A stretch of DNA of 5,167 nt from Spirochaetales bacterium (GTDB lineage Bacteria; Spirochaetota; Spirochaetia; DTKZ01): assembly GCA_031274005.1 (NCBI GenBank), contig JAISQU010000348.1, positions 1-5,167 on the forward strand. The letters run 5' to 3'. The position numbers and the translations under genes are program-made. This document shows positions 1 through 5,167 of this stretch, piece by piece (position 1 is the stretch's first letter; each line of letters starts with the position of its first letter). The notes below the pieces were generated by a model. That model was not told where the DNA came from and ran no database searches. It saw only the letters and a program-made list of their open reading frames with translations.

Positions 1-112
1 GCCCCTGGGCCGCGCCAGGGATTGCAGCGTAAATCCTTTTGGCGCAGCCAAAAGATTGAAGCGGAAAGCCCGGTTTTTTGCTTCGCAAAAAAGGCGCACG
101 GAAAAAATTGGT
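1..112 (+). repeat. Left copy of a 112-bp palindrome-rich intergenic repeat
   Basis: This stretch matches the reverse complement of 5049-5160 at 105 of 112 positions by my hand alignment, without gaps. It contains three local palindromes. Hairpin 1 (3-20) pairs CCCTGG with CCAGGG around 6 bases. Hairpin 2 (36-54) pairs CTTTTGGC with GCCAAAAG around loop GCA. Hairpin 3 (74-92) pairs TTTTTTGC with GCAAAAAA around loop TTC. Six of the seven differences from the other copy fall in the loops of hairpins 2 and 3. The seventh, at position 5, leaves a G-T wobble pair in hairpin 1. No open reading frame is evident. The element may continue leftwards beyond the window edge. It lies just upstream of the reductase gene. 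It resembles a dispersed REP/MITE-like intergenic family more than an insertion sequence, because there is no transposase and no terminal inverted repeat that I can see. Its function is unknown. Confidence 0.9.
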
Positions 113-134
113 GCACCCCACTATTGACTGCTCC

Positions 135-163
135 TTGCTCTTTCTTCATTTTCTGTGGATAAT
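135..163 (+). promoter_or_regulatory. Possible promoter for the aldo/keto reductase gene
   Basis: A GATAAT hexamer (158-163) matches the -10 consensus at five of six positions. It lies 17 bases after a poor -35 match, TTGCTC (135-140). Transcription would start around 170, giving a leader of about 25 bases before the ATG at 194. The A-tract at the inner edge of the left repeat (102-107) lies upstream and could act as an UP-like element, but this is speculative. The better -35 hexamer, TTGACT (124-129), has only a weak -10 partner (CATTTT, 147-152) at 17-bp spacing. Confidence 0.35.
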
Positions 164-182
164 AGATACATAGTTTTATTAC

Positions 183-190
183 GGAGGAAG
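183..190 (+). promoter_or_regulatory. Ribosome binding site deciding the reductase start
   Basis: GGAGG (183-187), continued as GGAGGAAG, lies six bases before ATG 194. This strong Shine-Dalgarno motif supports 194 over the in-frame GTG at 155, which would place the motif inside the gene, and over the later in-frame ATG at 203. Confidence 0.85.
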
Positions 191-193
191 AGC

Positions 194-1183
194 ATGAAGC
201 AGATGAAGATTGGGAAGTCGGGAATCGAGGTCTCGGCGGTGGGAATAGGAGCCTGGGCCATCGGGGGCGACAGCAACTGGGGGCCCAGTGACGAGGCTGA
301 ATCAATCAGGACTATTCACAAGGCGCGCGAGTTGGGAATAACGCTGCTGGATACGGCGCCCGCATACGGGCTGGGACATAGCGAAGAGGTTGTGGGAAAG
401 GCTCTTGAGGGCAGGCGCAAGGATTATATACTGTCAACGAAATGCGGCCTTCGCTGGGATATAAAAGAGGGCGGTTTTCAGATGGAGCGGGACGGGATAC
501 GGCTTGTGCGGAATACAAAACCCGAAAGGCTTGCCGAGGAAATAGAAATCAGTTTGAAAAGGCTGAAAACTGATTACATCGATATTTACATTGTGCATTG
601 GCAGGCGCTGCCGGAGTTCCCTGTGCCCATCAGCGATACTATGGGTTTTTTGATGAAGCTGAAAAAAGAGGGGAAGATACGCGCGATTGGGGCGTCTAAC
701 CTGAGTGTGGAGAACTTTCAGGAGTATGTGAAGGACGGCGGGCTTGATTTGATGCAGGAAAAATACAGTATGCTGGATCAGGCCAAAGGGAAGACTTTTT
801 TTGATTTGTGCGACAAGCATAATGTGACCTTCCAGTGCTACTCCCCGCTGGAGAGGGGCATTCTGACGGGTAAGTACAATCCCGATACTCCGGTGAATAT
901 GGGCCTGGCGCGCAAGGGGATTAAATGGTTTCAAAAAGAGAACCTCATCAGGATTGTCGAGCTGACGGAAAAATGGAAGCCGCTGTGTACAAAGTACAAT
1001 TGTACAATGACGCATCTTGTTATCGCGTGGACGGCGGCGCAGGGCAACGGGCGGAATGTTCATGTTCTTGTCGGCGCGCGGACTCTGCCTCAGATTGAGG
1101 AGAATGTGGGCGGCGGAAGCATTACTCTTGAGGCGGCGGATATTGCCGCGATGAGAGGGGATGTCGAGGGCCTTTCAATCTGA
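194..1183 (+). CDS. Aldo/keto reductase family oxidoreductase
   Basis: This encodes a 329-residue cytosolic reductase of the (beta/alpha)8-barrel aldo/keto reductase superfamily, a usual length for the family. Such enzymes reduce carbonyls to alcohols with NAD(P)H. The full catalytic set is visible: Asp53 and Tyr58 in LLDTAPAYG, Lys83 in STKCG and His135 in IVHW. The family signature GxSEE occurs at 61-65. Cofactor-side motifs include GASN (166-169), YSPLERGILTGKY (216-228) and VGARTLPQIEEN (293-304), typical of the C-terminal NADP-binding region. The overall pattern recalls the IolS/YhdN-like (AKR11) and related bacterial groups, but the substrate cannot be read from sequence. There is no signal peptide or membrane segment. 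The start at 194 is set by a strong Shine-Dalgarno motif. The gene lies 103 bp before the response regulator on the same strand, so cotranscription is possible, but a GC-rich hairpin lies between them and no functional link is evident. Confidence 0.93.
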   Translation: MKQMKIGKSGIEVSAVGIGAWAIGGDSNWGPSDEAESIRTIHKARELGITLLDTAPAYGLGHSEEVVGKALEGRRKDYILSTKCGLRWDIKEGGFQMERDGIRLVRNTKPERLAEEIEISLKRLKTDYIDIYIVHWQALPEFPVPISDTMGFLMKLKKEGKIRAIGASNLSVENFQEYVKDGGLDLMQEKYSMLDQAKGKTFFDLCDKHNVTFQCYSPLERGILTGKYNPDTPVNMGLARKGIKWFQKENLIRIVELTEKWKPLCTKYNCTMTHLVIAWTAAQGNGRNVHVLVGARTLPQIEENVGGGSITLEAADIAAMRGDVEGLSI

Positions 1184-1193
1184 TGATGAGGCG

Positions 1194-1213
1194 GCCCCGG
1201 AATGAGCCGGGGC
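1194..1213 (+). terminator. GC-rich hairpin after the reductase gene, possible terminator or attenuator
   Basis: GCCCCGG (1194-1200) pairs perfectly with CCGGGGC (1207-1213) around the six-base loop AATGAG, starting 10 bases after the reductase stop. No T-run follows, so it is not a classical intrinsic terminator. It may stabilise the 3' end, slow polymerase or attenuate read-through into the response regulator. The same 3'-arm octamer, GCCGGGGC, recurs at 1256-1263 just before the next ribosome binding site, so two pairings would compete. The hairpin is visible in the sequence; its role is inferred. Confidence 0.45.
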
Positions 1214-1268
1214 GGCCGGAGACTGAACTGTAGACGCGGGGCATCTCGGCGGACTGCCGGGGCAGGTA

Positions 1269-1275
1269 AGGAGGG
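1269..1275 (+). promoter_or_regulatory. Ribosome binding site of the response regulator, long spacing
   Basis: AGGAGGG gives a near-perfect Shine-Dalgarno core, but 11 bases separate its end from ATG 1287, somewhat more than the usual 5-9. No better start lies closer, and the protein begins MRKILVVDE, the canonical first strand of a receiver domain, so 1287 remains the best start. The small hairpin formed by CTGCC/GGCAG at 1254-1265 ends three bases before this site and could affect ribosome access. Confidence 0.65.
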
Positions 1276-1286
1276 AAAAAGAGTAT

Positions 1287-2546
1287 ATGAGAAAAATCCT
1301 TGTCGTTGACGAATCGCCTCTTTTTCGTAATTTTTTGAAAGGAAAGTTTGAGGCTTTCGGGTTTGAAGTGGCGCTGGGCGTAAACGGCCTTGAGGGCGCC
1401 CTGAAGCTGCGGAGTTTTCTTCCTGATTTGATTGTCATCGATTATTTTTTGACCCGCAAAAGCTGTATCGAATTTCTGATAGAAAAAAAATCGAACCCCA
1501 ACACGGCCAATACGCCTGTCATTATGGTTTCAAACATGATTGACAGGAACAAACTTATTGAGGTTGCCAAGTACGGGGTCAAAAAGTTCTTTACCAAGCC
1601 GCTAAAAATCGATGCTTTTGTCAAAACCGTTTCAGAAATACTCCAGGTAAACTTGAGTCTGGATTCGACCCCGGGGATCATCTCGGCGCATTTTAACGAC
1701 GAAGTGTTTATCATCGAAGTCGCCATGGGACTTAATTCCGAAAAAATTGATCTTCTGAAGTTTAAGCTGACGGAGCTTCTGGATTTGTATGAGGTGAGAG
1801 AGCCGAAAGTCCTTGTTATTATGTCGAGTCTTGAAATTACGGCGAATGATTCCCTCAAGCTGGGTTCGCTTCTTTCTGTTATTATCGAATATTCGCGGGC
1901 GAAGCCCAAATTCATAAAAATCCTTACCAATTCCGCCTATGTCCGCCATTATGTGGAGGGCAGGACCGACTTCAGCGAGATAGACGTTACCAGTAACCTG
2001 GAACAGGCTATGGACGGCCTTCTGGGCCGCAGGACAGGCTCGTATATCAAGGGCGGCAGCCGCGTCGTGCAGGAAGAGTTTTTATCGGCCGCGGCCCCGA
2101 GAAAAGACGCGGATGAGGAAATCCAGATGCGTTTCGAGGGCGAGCAGACCGTGACGGCTGACATCGCGGACGCGCCGCAGAATATGCGTATCGCCATTGT
2201 TGATGATGATTTTGTGATTCAGGAGTTTATCAAAACCGCGTTTCTCGATACGTCTTTCGAGATTGATACATACAATAACGGGCAGGAGTACATGCAATCC
2301 GGAAAAGAGAAACAGTACGACCTTATTTTTCTGGACCTGATGATGCCTGTTATGGACGGCTTTGAAACTTTGCAGGCCATGGCTTTGCAGGGTATCAAAA
2401 AGCCGGTTATCGTTCTTTCCGCCCTGTCAAAGCAGGAAACGGTTATCAAGGCTTTGAAGATGGGCGTGCGCAGTTATCTGATTAAACCCCTGAAACCCGA
2501 AGAGATACGCAAGAAAACAACGGAAATTCTGCGGACGAATTTTTAG
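1287..2546 (+). CDS. Response regulator with REC, STAS-like and REC domains
   Basis: This 419-residue soluble protein probably receives phosphate from the downstream hybrid kinase. The N-terminal receiver (about 1-120) has the acidic pair Asp8-Glu9, phosphoacceptor Asp52, switch residue Ser82 and Lys104-Pro105. The usual Pro and Gly after the phosphoacceptor are replaced (DYFLTRKSC), so it is partly atypical. The C-terminal receiver (about 299-419) is canonical, with Asp306-Asp307, Asp350 in LDLMMPVMDG, Ser378 and Lys400-Pro401. Residues about 130-245 resemble a STAS/anti-sigma-antagonist fold: a strand (KVLVIMSS), then NDSLKLGSLLSVI at the position of the family's Ser-containing loop, then strand FIKILT and a helix. 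That assignment rests on pattern alone. A charged, Ala-rich linker (about 262-298) precedes the second receiver. There is no DNA-binding or enzymatic output domain, so output is probably by protein interaction. The kinase gene begins nine bases after the stop, which indicates one operon. Confidence 0.92.
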   Translation: MRKILVVDESPLFRNFLKGKFEAFGFEVALGVNGLEGALKLRSFLPDLIVIDYFLTRKSCIEFLIEKKSNPNTANTPVIMVSNMIDRNKLIEVAKYGVKKFFTKPLKIDAFVKTVSEILQVNLSLDSTPGIISAHFNDEVFIIEVAMGLNSEKIDLLKFKLTELLDLYEVREPKVLVIMSSLEITANDSLKLGSLLSVIIEYSRAKPKFIKILTNSAYVRHYVEGRTDFSEIDVTSNLEQAMDGLLGRRTGSYIKGGSRVVQEEFLSAAAPRKDADEEIQMRFEGEQTVTADIADAPQNMRIAIVDDDFVIQEFIKTAFLDTSFEIDTYNNGQEYMQSGKEKQYDLIFLDLMMPVMDGFETLQAMALQGIKKPVIVLSALSKQETVIKALKMGVRSYLIKPLKPEEIRKKTTEILRTNF

Positions 2547-2555
2547 GCAGTTTTT

Positions 2556-4916
2556 ATGGTGATGGAACCGGAAAAACAATTTTGGCTTATATTCGAAAAT
2601 TGTCCTTTCGGGATATTTGTTTTGGATGCTTCCGGCGCGATTACGCGGGCCAACGCCTGTCTGCGGAATCTTCTGCGCGCGGAAGAGCCGGAATTACAGG
2701 GAAAGGCGTTTTCCGGCCTGCTTCATCCCGAAGACAAATTTGTTTTTATTTCCCGCTTCAAGGAATTTGAGGGCAAACAGAATAACCGCTGCGAGCTAGT
2801 GTGCCGCTATCTGCGAAACCGAAAGGAACGGCTTGCCGCCATAACGCTGACCTCTATGTGCGCTGATCCTGTTCCCCTGATTTTCGGAACTCTGGAAGAC
2901 ATAACGCGGCGGAAAAACGAGGAAGCTCAGCTTCGCCGCGGCAAGGAAGCGGCCGAAAAAGCGACTCAAATGAAAAGCGCCTTTCTTGCAAACATGAGCC
3001 ACGAAATCCGTACCCCCATGCATACCATAATCGGAATGACGGAACTTCTGTCGGATACAAAACTCGATTTGGAACAGAAGGAGTACGCGGGGCAGATACG
3101 CTATTCCGCGGATGTTCTTCTGGGCCTTATCAACAATGTTCTTGATTTGTCAAAAATTGAATCAGGAAAACTTTCGCTGGAAATCATGGACTGCGATTTT
3201 ACATCTCTTGTCGCCGAAGTTGTCGATATGATCAGCCTGCTTGCCCACAGGAAAAATCTTGAAGTTATACTGGACATGAGCAAAGATATTCCGCGCTGGG
3301 TGCGTACCGATCCCACACGGCTGCGCCAGGTTATTATCAATCTGTTTAACAACGCGGTCAAGTTTACATCGCAGGGAGAAATTCTCATACGGCTTGAACC
3401 TGTCTATGAGATAGGGCAGCTGCACTCCGTGAAGTTCGAGGTGATTGATTCGGGAATCGGCATTCCCGCGGATAAGCTGGATATGCTTTTTCAGGCTTTT
3501 ACCCAGGTGGATTCTTCGACAACCCGTAAGTACGGGGGGACGGGTCTGGGGCTTTCCATCGCGAAAAGCATTATCCAGATGATGAACGGAATTATCGACG
3601 TAAAAAGCGTTCCGGGGAAGGGTTCTACCTTCTGGTTCGTCATTCCCCTCGAACTGGTGAATGACCGCGAGGTGGATGTTGAGGCGGTTGTCGAGGATTC
3701 GCTTGCGGGCAAAAGAATCCTTATTGTGGATGATAACGCATCGGCCAGGAAGGTCGTTTTTTCCTACCTTACGAATTATTTTTCTATGGTCGAGGAAGCT
3801 TCCTCCGGAAAAGAGGCTCTGGCAATCCTGACCCAGGCCGCCCCCGCGCCTGAGCCTTTTTCGCTTGTTCTTGTTGACCTGAACATGAACGATATGGACG
3901 GCTGGCAGCTTGCCAGCGAAATCAAAAATAACCCCGCCATAAAAGAGACCGCGCTTGTCCTTATGTCGCCTTTGGGCAGCGCCGCGGAAGCGAAGATGAA
4001 GCAGTTGGGATGGTTCGCGCAGTATATCAGCAAACCCCTGAAATTCGGGGAACTGATGGAGTGCGTCGCCGCAGCCCTTTCGGGTGAGACTTTAGCCGAA
4101 ACGGCGGACGCGCAGGAGGCCGGGGCGCCTGCGGAGGTCCGGCGGCATACATTCAGAATTCTTGTGGCCGAGGATCATCCGGTAAATCAGCAGCTTTTCC
4201 GTACCATACTCGAAAAACTGGGCTACAACGCGGCCATGGCGGACAACGGCAGACAGGCTGTGGACAAAGTCCTGGCCGAAAAGTTTGACCTTATTTTTAT
4301 GGATATGCAGATGCCGGAAATGAACGGCATGGAGGCGACAAAAAAGATACGGGAAATGGGTTTTGAGATGCCTGTTATCGCCGTAACAGCGAATGCCCTG
4401 CTGGAAGATCGCGACCAGTGCTTTGAATCGGGAATGAACGACTTTCTGGCAAAACCTTTCCGCGTGAAGGACCTTGTTCCCCTTTTGACGAAATGGCTTC
4501 CCCTAGAGGATGAAAAATCAGGCGGCGCGGAGGCGCGGCCGGACGGGACGGCGGGAGAGGCCAGGGGCGCGGCGGTGTTTGATTTTCCGGCGGCGGTTGA
4601 ATCCTTTATGAACCGGAAGGACATTGTTATAAAGGTTACGCGGCAGTTTCTGGAAAAGACCGAAGGGCAACTCCTGACAATGAAGGAGCATCTGGACAGC
4701 GGCAACTGGGATTCGCTGCGTATTGAATCCCACGGGATCAAGGGCGGCGGCTGGAACCTTCAGGCAAAGGCCCTGGGTGACGCCGCGCTGCTGCTGGAGA
4801 GGGCCGCCATCGCCCGGAACGCCGCCGCCGCTGAAAAAGCCCTTGCGGGACTTAAAGAAGAACATGCCCGCCTGATCTCGTATATTGCCGGCATCCCTGA
4901 GTTCTCTCCCGCCTGA
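2556..4916 (+). CDS. Soluble hybrid sensor histidine kinase, PAS-HisKA-HATPase-REC-REC-Hpt
   Basis: This 786-residue cytoplasmic multistep phosphorelay kinase has no signal peptide or membrane segment. A PAS domain (about 8-118) ends in the typical GTLEDITRRK and leads through a charged helix (112-140) to HisKA, with phosphorylated His149 in SHEIRTP. The HATPase domain (about 250-368) has the N box NLFNNAVKF (262-270), G1 DSGIGIP (298-304) and G2 GGTGLGL (327-333). Receiver 1 (about 387-508) has Asp392-Asp393, phosphoacceptor Asp441, Ser471 and Lys493; its phosphoacceptor loop lacks the usual Pro (DLNMNDMDG). Receiver 2 (about 533-648) is canonical: Glu539-Asp540, Asp583 in MDMQMPEMNG, Thr611, Lys633-Pro634. 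After a Gly/Ala-rich linker (about 652-672), the C-terminal Hpt domain carries His726 in SHGIKGGG. The order resembles BarA/ArcB-type kinases but with a second receiver and no membrane sensor. It overlaps no gene; the preceding regulator is the obvious partner. The ribosome site is weak (AGGCAG, 2545-2550), suggesting translational coupling. ATG 2562 is an alternative start two codons on. Confidence 0.96.
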   Translation: MVMEPEKQFWLIFENCPFGIFVLDASGAITRANACLRNLLRAEEPELQGKAFSGLLHPEDKFVFISRFKEFEGKQNNRCELVCRYLRNRKERLAAITLTSMCADPVPLIFGTLEDITRRKNEEAQLRRGKEAAEKATQMKSAFLANMSHEIRTPMHTIIGMTELLSDTKLDLEQKEYAGQIRYSADVLLGLINNVLDLSKIESGKLSLEIMDCDFTSLVAEVVDMISLLAHRKNLEVILDMSKDIPRWVRTDPTRLRQVIINLFNNAVKFTSQGEILIRLEPVYEIGQLHSVKFEVIDSGIGIPADKLDMLFQAFTQVDSSTTRKYGGTGLGLSIAKSIIQMMNGIIDVKSVPGKGSTFWFVIPLELVNDREVDVEAVVEDSLAGKRILIVDDNASARKVVFSYLTNYFSMVEEASSGKEALAILTQAAPAPEPFSLVLVDLNMNDMDGWQLASEIKNNPAIKETALVLMSPLGSAAEAKMKQLGWFAQYISKPLKFGELMECVAAALSGETLAETADAQEAGAPAEVRRHTFRILVAEDHPVNQQLFRTILEKLGYNAAMADNGRQAVDKVLAEKFDLIFMDMQMPEMNGMEATKKIREMGFEMPVIAVTANALLEDRDQCFESGMNDFLAKPFRVKDLVPLLTKWLPLEDEKSGGAEARPDGTAGEARGAAVFDFPAAVESFMNRKDIVIKVTRQFLEKTEGQLLTMKEHLDSGNWDSLRIESHGIKGGGWNLQAKALGDAALLLERAAIARNAAAAEKALAGLKEEHARLISYIAGIPEFSPA

Positions 4917-4941
4917 ACAGGGGAGGGCCGCTCTTCGTTTT

Positions 4942-5015
4942 AGCCATCTGTCGGATTCGAACCGACGACCCCGAGATTACAAGTCACGTGCTCTGGCCAG
5001 CTGAGCTAAGATGGC
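4942..5015 (-). tRNA. trnT: tRNA-Thr (anticodon UGU)
   Basis: The reverse strand folds as a 74-base cloverleaf. The acceptor stem is GCCATCT/AGATGGC, the D stem GCTC/GAGC with loop AGCTGGCCA, the anticodon loop CTTGTAA with anticodon TGT (4979-4981), the variable loop GGGTC, and the T arm GTCGG-TTCGAAT-CCGAC. The anticodon reads ACA, and also other ACN codons by wobble, as Thr. CCA is not encoded: the discriminator T is followed by AAA, so a CCA-adding enzyme is required. Two oddities are a T-T mismatch in the middle of the anticodon stem (positions 29:41, bases 4974 and 4986) and a T rather than the commoner A discriminator. All other stems are perfect, so the gene looks functional. It converges on the kinase gene with 25 bp between them. 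Confidence 0.93.
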
Positions 5016-5021
5016 AGGAAA

Positions 5022-5050
5022 ACTATAAGACTTGTTCAGAAACGGGTGAC
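5022..5050 (-). promoter_or_regulatory. Possible tRNA-Thr promoter
   Basis: On the - strand, TATAGT (5027-5022) is a good -10 hexamer lying six bases before the first tRNA base. With a 17-bp spacer the -35 would be GTCACC (5050-5045), a poor match that overlaps the inner edge of the right repeat by two bases. The -10 is plausible; the -35 is weak, so the repeat edge or an activator could contribute. Confidence 0.4.
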
Positions 5051-5160
5051 CAATTTTTTCCGTGCGCCTTTTTTGCTTCGCAAAAAACCGGGCTTTCCGC
5101 TTCAATCTTTTGGCGATGCCAAAAGGATTTACGCTGCAATCCCTGGCGCGGCCCAAGGGC
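5049..5160 (-). repeat. Right copy of the 112-bp repeat, inverted relative to the left copy
   Basis: This is the inverted partner of bases 1-112, with seven mismatches and no gap over 112 bases. The three palindromes recur: hairpin 3 at 5069-5087 (loop TTC on the + strand), hairpin 2 at 5107-5125 (loop GAT on the + strand) and hairpin 1 at 5141-5158. Similarity stops within a few bases of the inner edge, where CACCC is shared after a one-base shift. In element orientation, this copy lies just 5' of the tRNA gene, as the left copy lies 5' of the reductase gene. The last seven window bases (5161-5167) are outside the recognisable match. Confidence 0.9.
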
Positions 5161-5167
5161 TTCCGGT

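Noticed and set aside
74..92. Hairpin 3 of the repeat as a bidirectional intrinsic terminator
   Set aside because: The A and T runs form the stem itself rather than following a GC-rich stem, so no U-tract follows the hairpin on either strand.
1..112. CRISPR-like repeats, because of the short palindromes
   Set aside because: The palindromes differ from one another, there is no regular repeat-spacer unit, and no cas gene is present.
124..152. TTGACT (124-129) with CATTTT (147-152) as the reductase promoter
   Set aside because: The -35 is good, but the -10 matches at only three of six positions. The GATAAT at 158-163 is a better -10, so this pair was not annotated separately.
155..193. In-frame GTG at 155 that would add 13 residues to the aldo/keto reductase
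   Set aside because: The strong Shine-Dalgarno motif at 183-187 is placed for ATG 194 and would lie inside the longer gene. The added residues are not part of the family fold.
434..1063. Long antisense open frame (209 codons) within the reductase gene
   Set aside because: It lies wholly opposite a gene with complete family motifs, has no recognisable domain, and reads like a reverse-frame shadow.
1442..1949. Overlapping antisense open frames within the response regulator
   Set aside because: They have no motifs or credible start context and are explained by the coding strand.
4223..4741. Antisense open frame of 172 codons opposite the second receiver and Hpt region
   Set aside because: It is Ser/Arg-rich without domain structure, and the opposing strand encodes intact receiver and Hpt motifs.
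4906..4925. CTCCC/GGGAG hairpin spanning the kinase stop codon, as a terminator
   Set aside because: The stem has only five pairs around a ten-base loop, and the nearest short T-run lies about a dozen bases further on, too far for intrinsic termination.
1..5160. Composite transposon or insertion sequence flanked by terminal inverted repeats
   Set aside because: No transposase, integrase or resolvase is encoded, no target-site duplication can be assessed in the window, and the cargo looks like ordinary chromosomal genes.

Overview
The window holds three protein genes on the + strand (an aldo/keto reductase, a two-receiver response regulator and a hybrid histidine kinase) and one tRNA gene on the - strand. 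All of it lies between two nearly identical 112-bp elements in inverted orientation. The sequence is bacterial: strong Shine-Dalgarno motifs, tight gene spacing and His-Asp phosphorelay proteins. The balanced-to-slightly-GC-rich composition, soluble multi-receiver signalling proteins, a tRNA without encoded CCA and dispersed palindromic intergenic repeats would suit a spirochaete such as a Treponema relative. That placement is an inference from general impression, not from a diagnostic marker.

Layout. Bases 1-112 are a palindrome-rich intergenic repeat, followed by a leader with a possible weak promoter. Bases 194-1183 encode a 329-residue NAD(P)H-dependent aldo/keto reductase with the full Asp-Tyr-Lys-His catalytic set. 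A 103-bp gap holds a GC-rich hairpin with no T-run and a second copy of its 3' arm close to the next ribosome binding site. Bases 1287-2546 encode a response regulator with two receiver domains around a STAS-like middle domain and no DNA-binding domain. Nine bases later, 2556-4916 encode a soluble PAS-HisKA-HATPase-REC-REC-Hpt hybrid kinase. A convergent tRNA-Thr(UGU) gene (4942-5015, - strand) follows, and the second repeat copy occupies 5049-5160.

How the parts may work together. The kinase has every phosphotransfer site needed for a full relay: His149, then Asp441 and/or Asp583, then His726. The adjoining regulator offers Asp52 and Asp350 as final acceptors. Neither protein has a DNA-binding, GGDEF/EAL or other enzymatic output domain, so the relay probably ends in a protein-protein interaction, perhaps through the STAS-like module. 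The sequence gives no evidence that the reductase belongs to the same pathway; it may be only a neighbour.

The most unusual features are the flanking inverted repeat, whose copies differ almost only in two hairpin loops, and the REC-STAS-like-REC architecture of the regulator.
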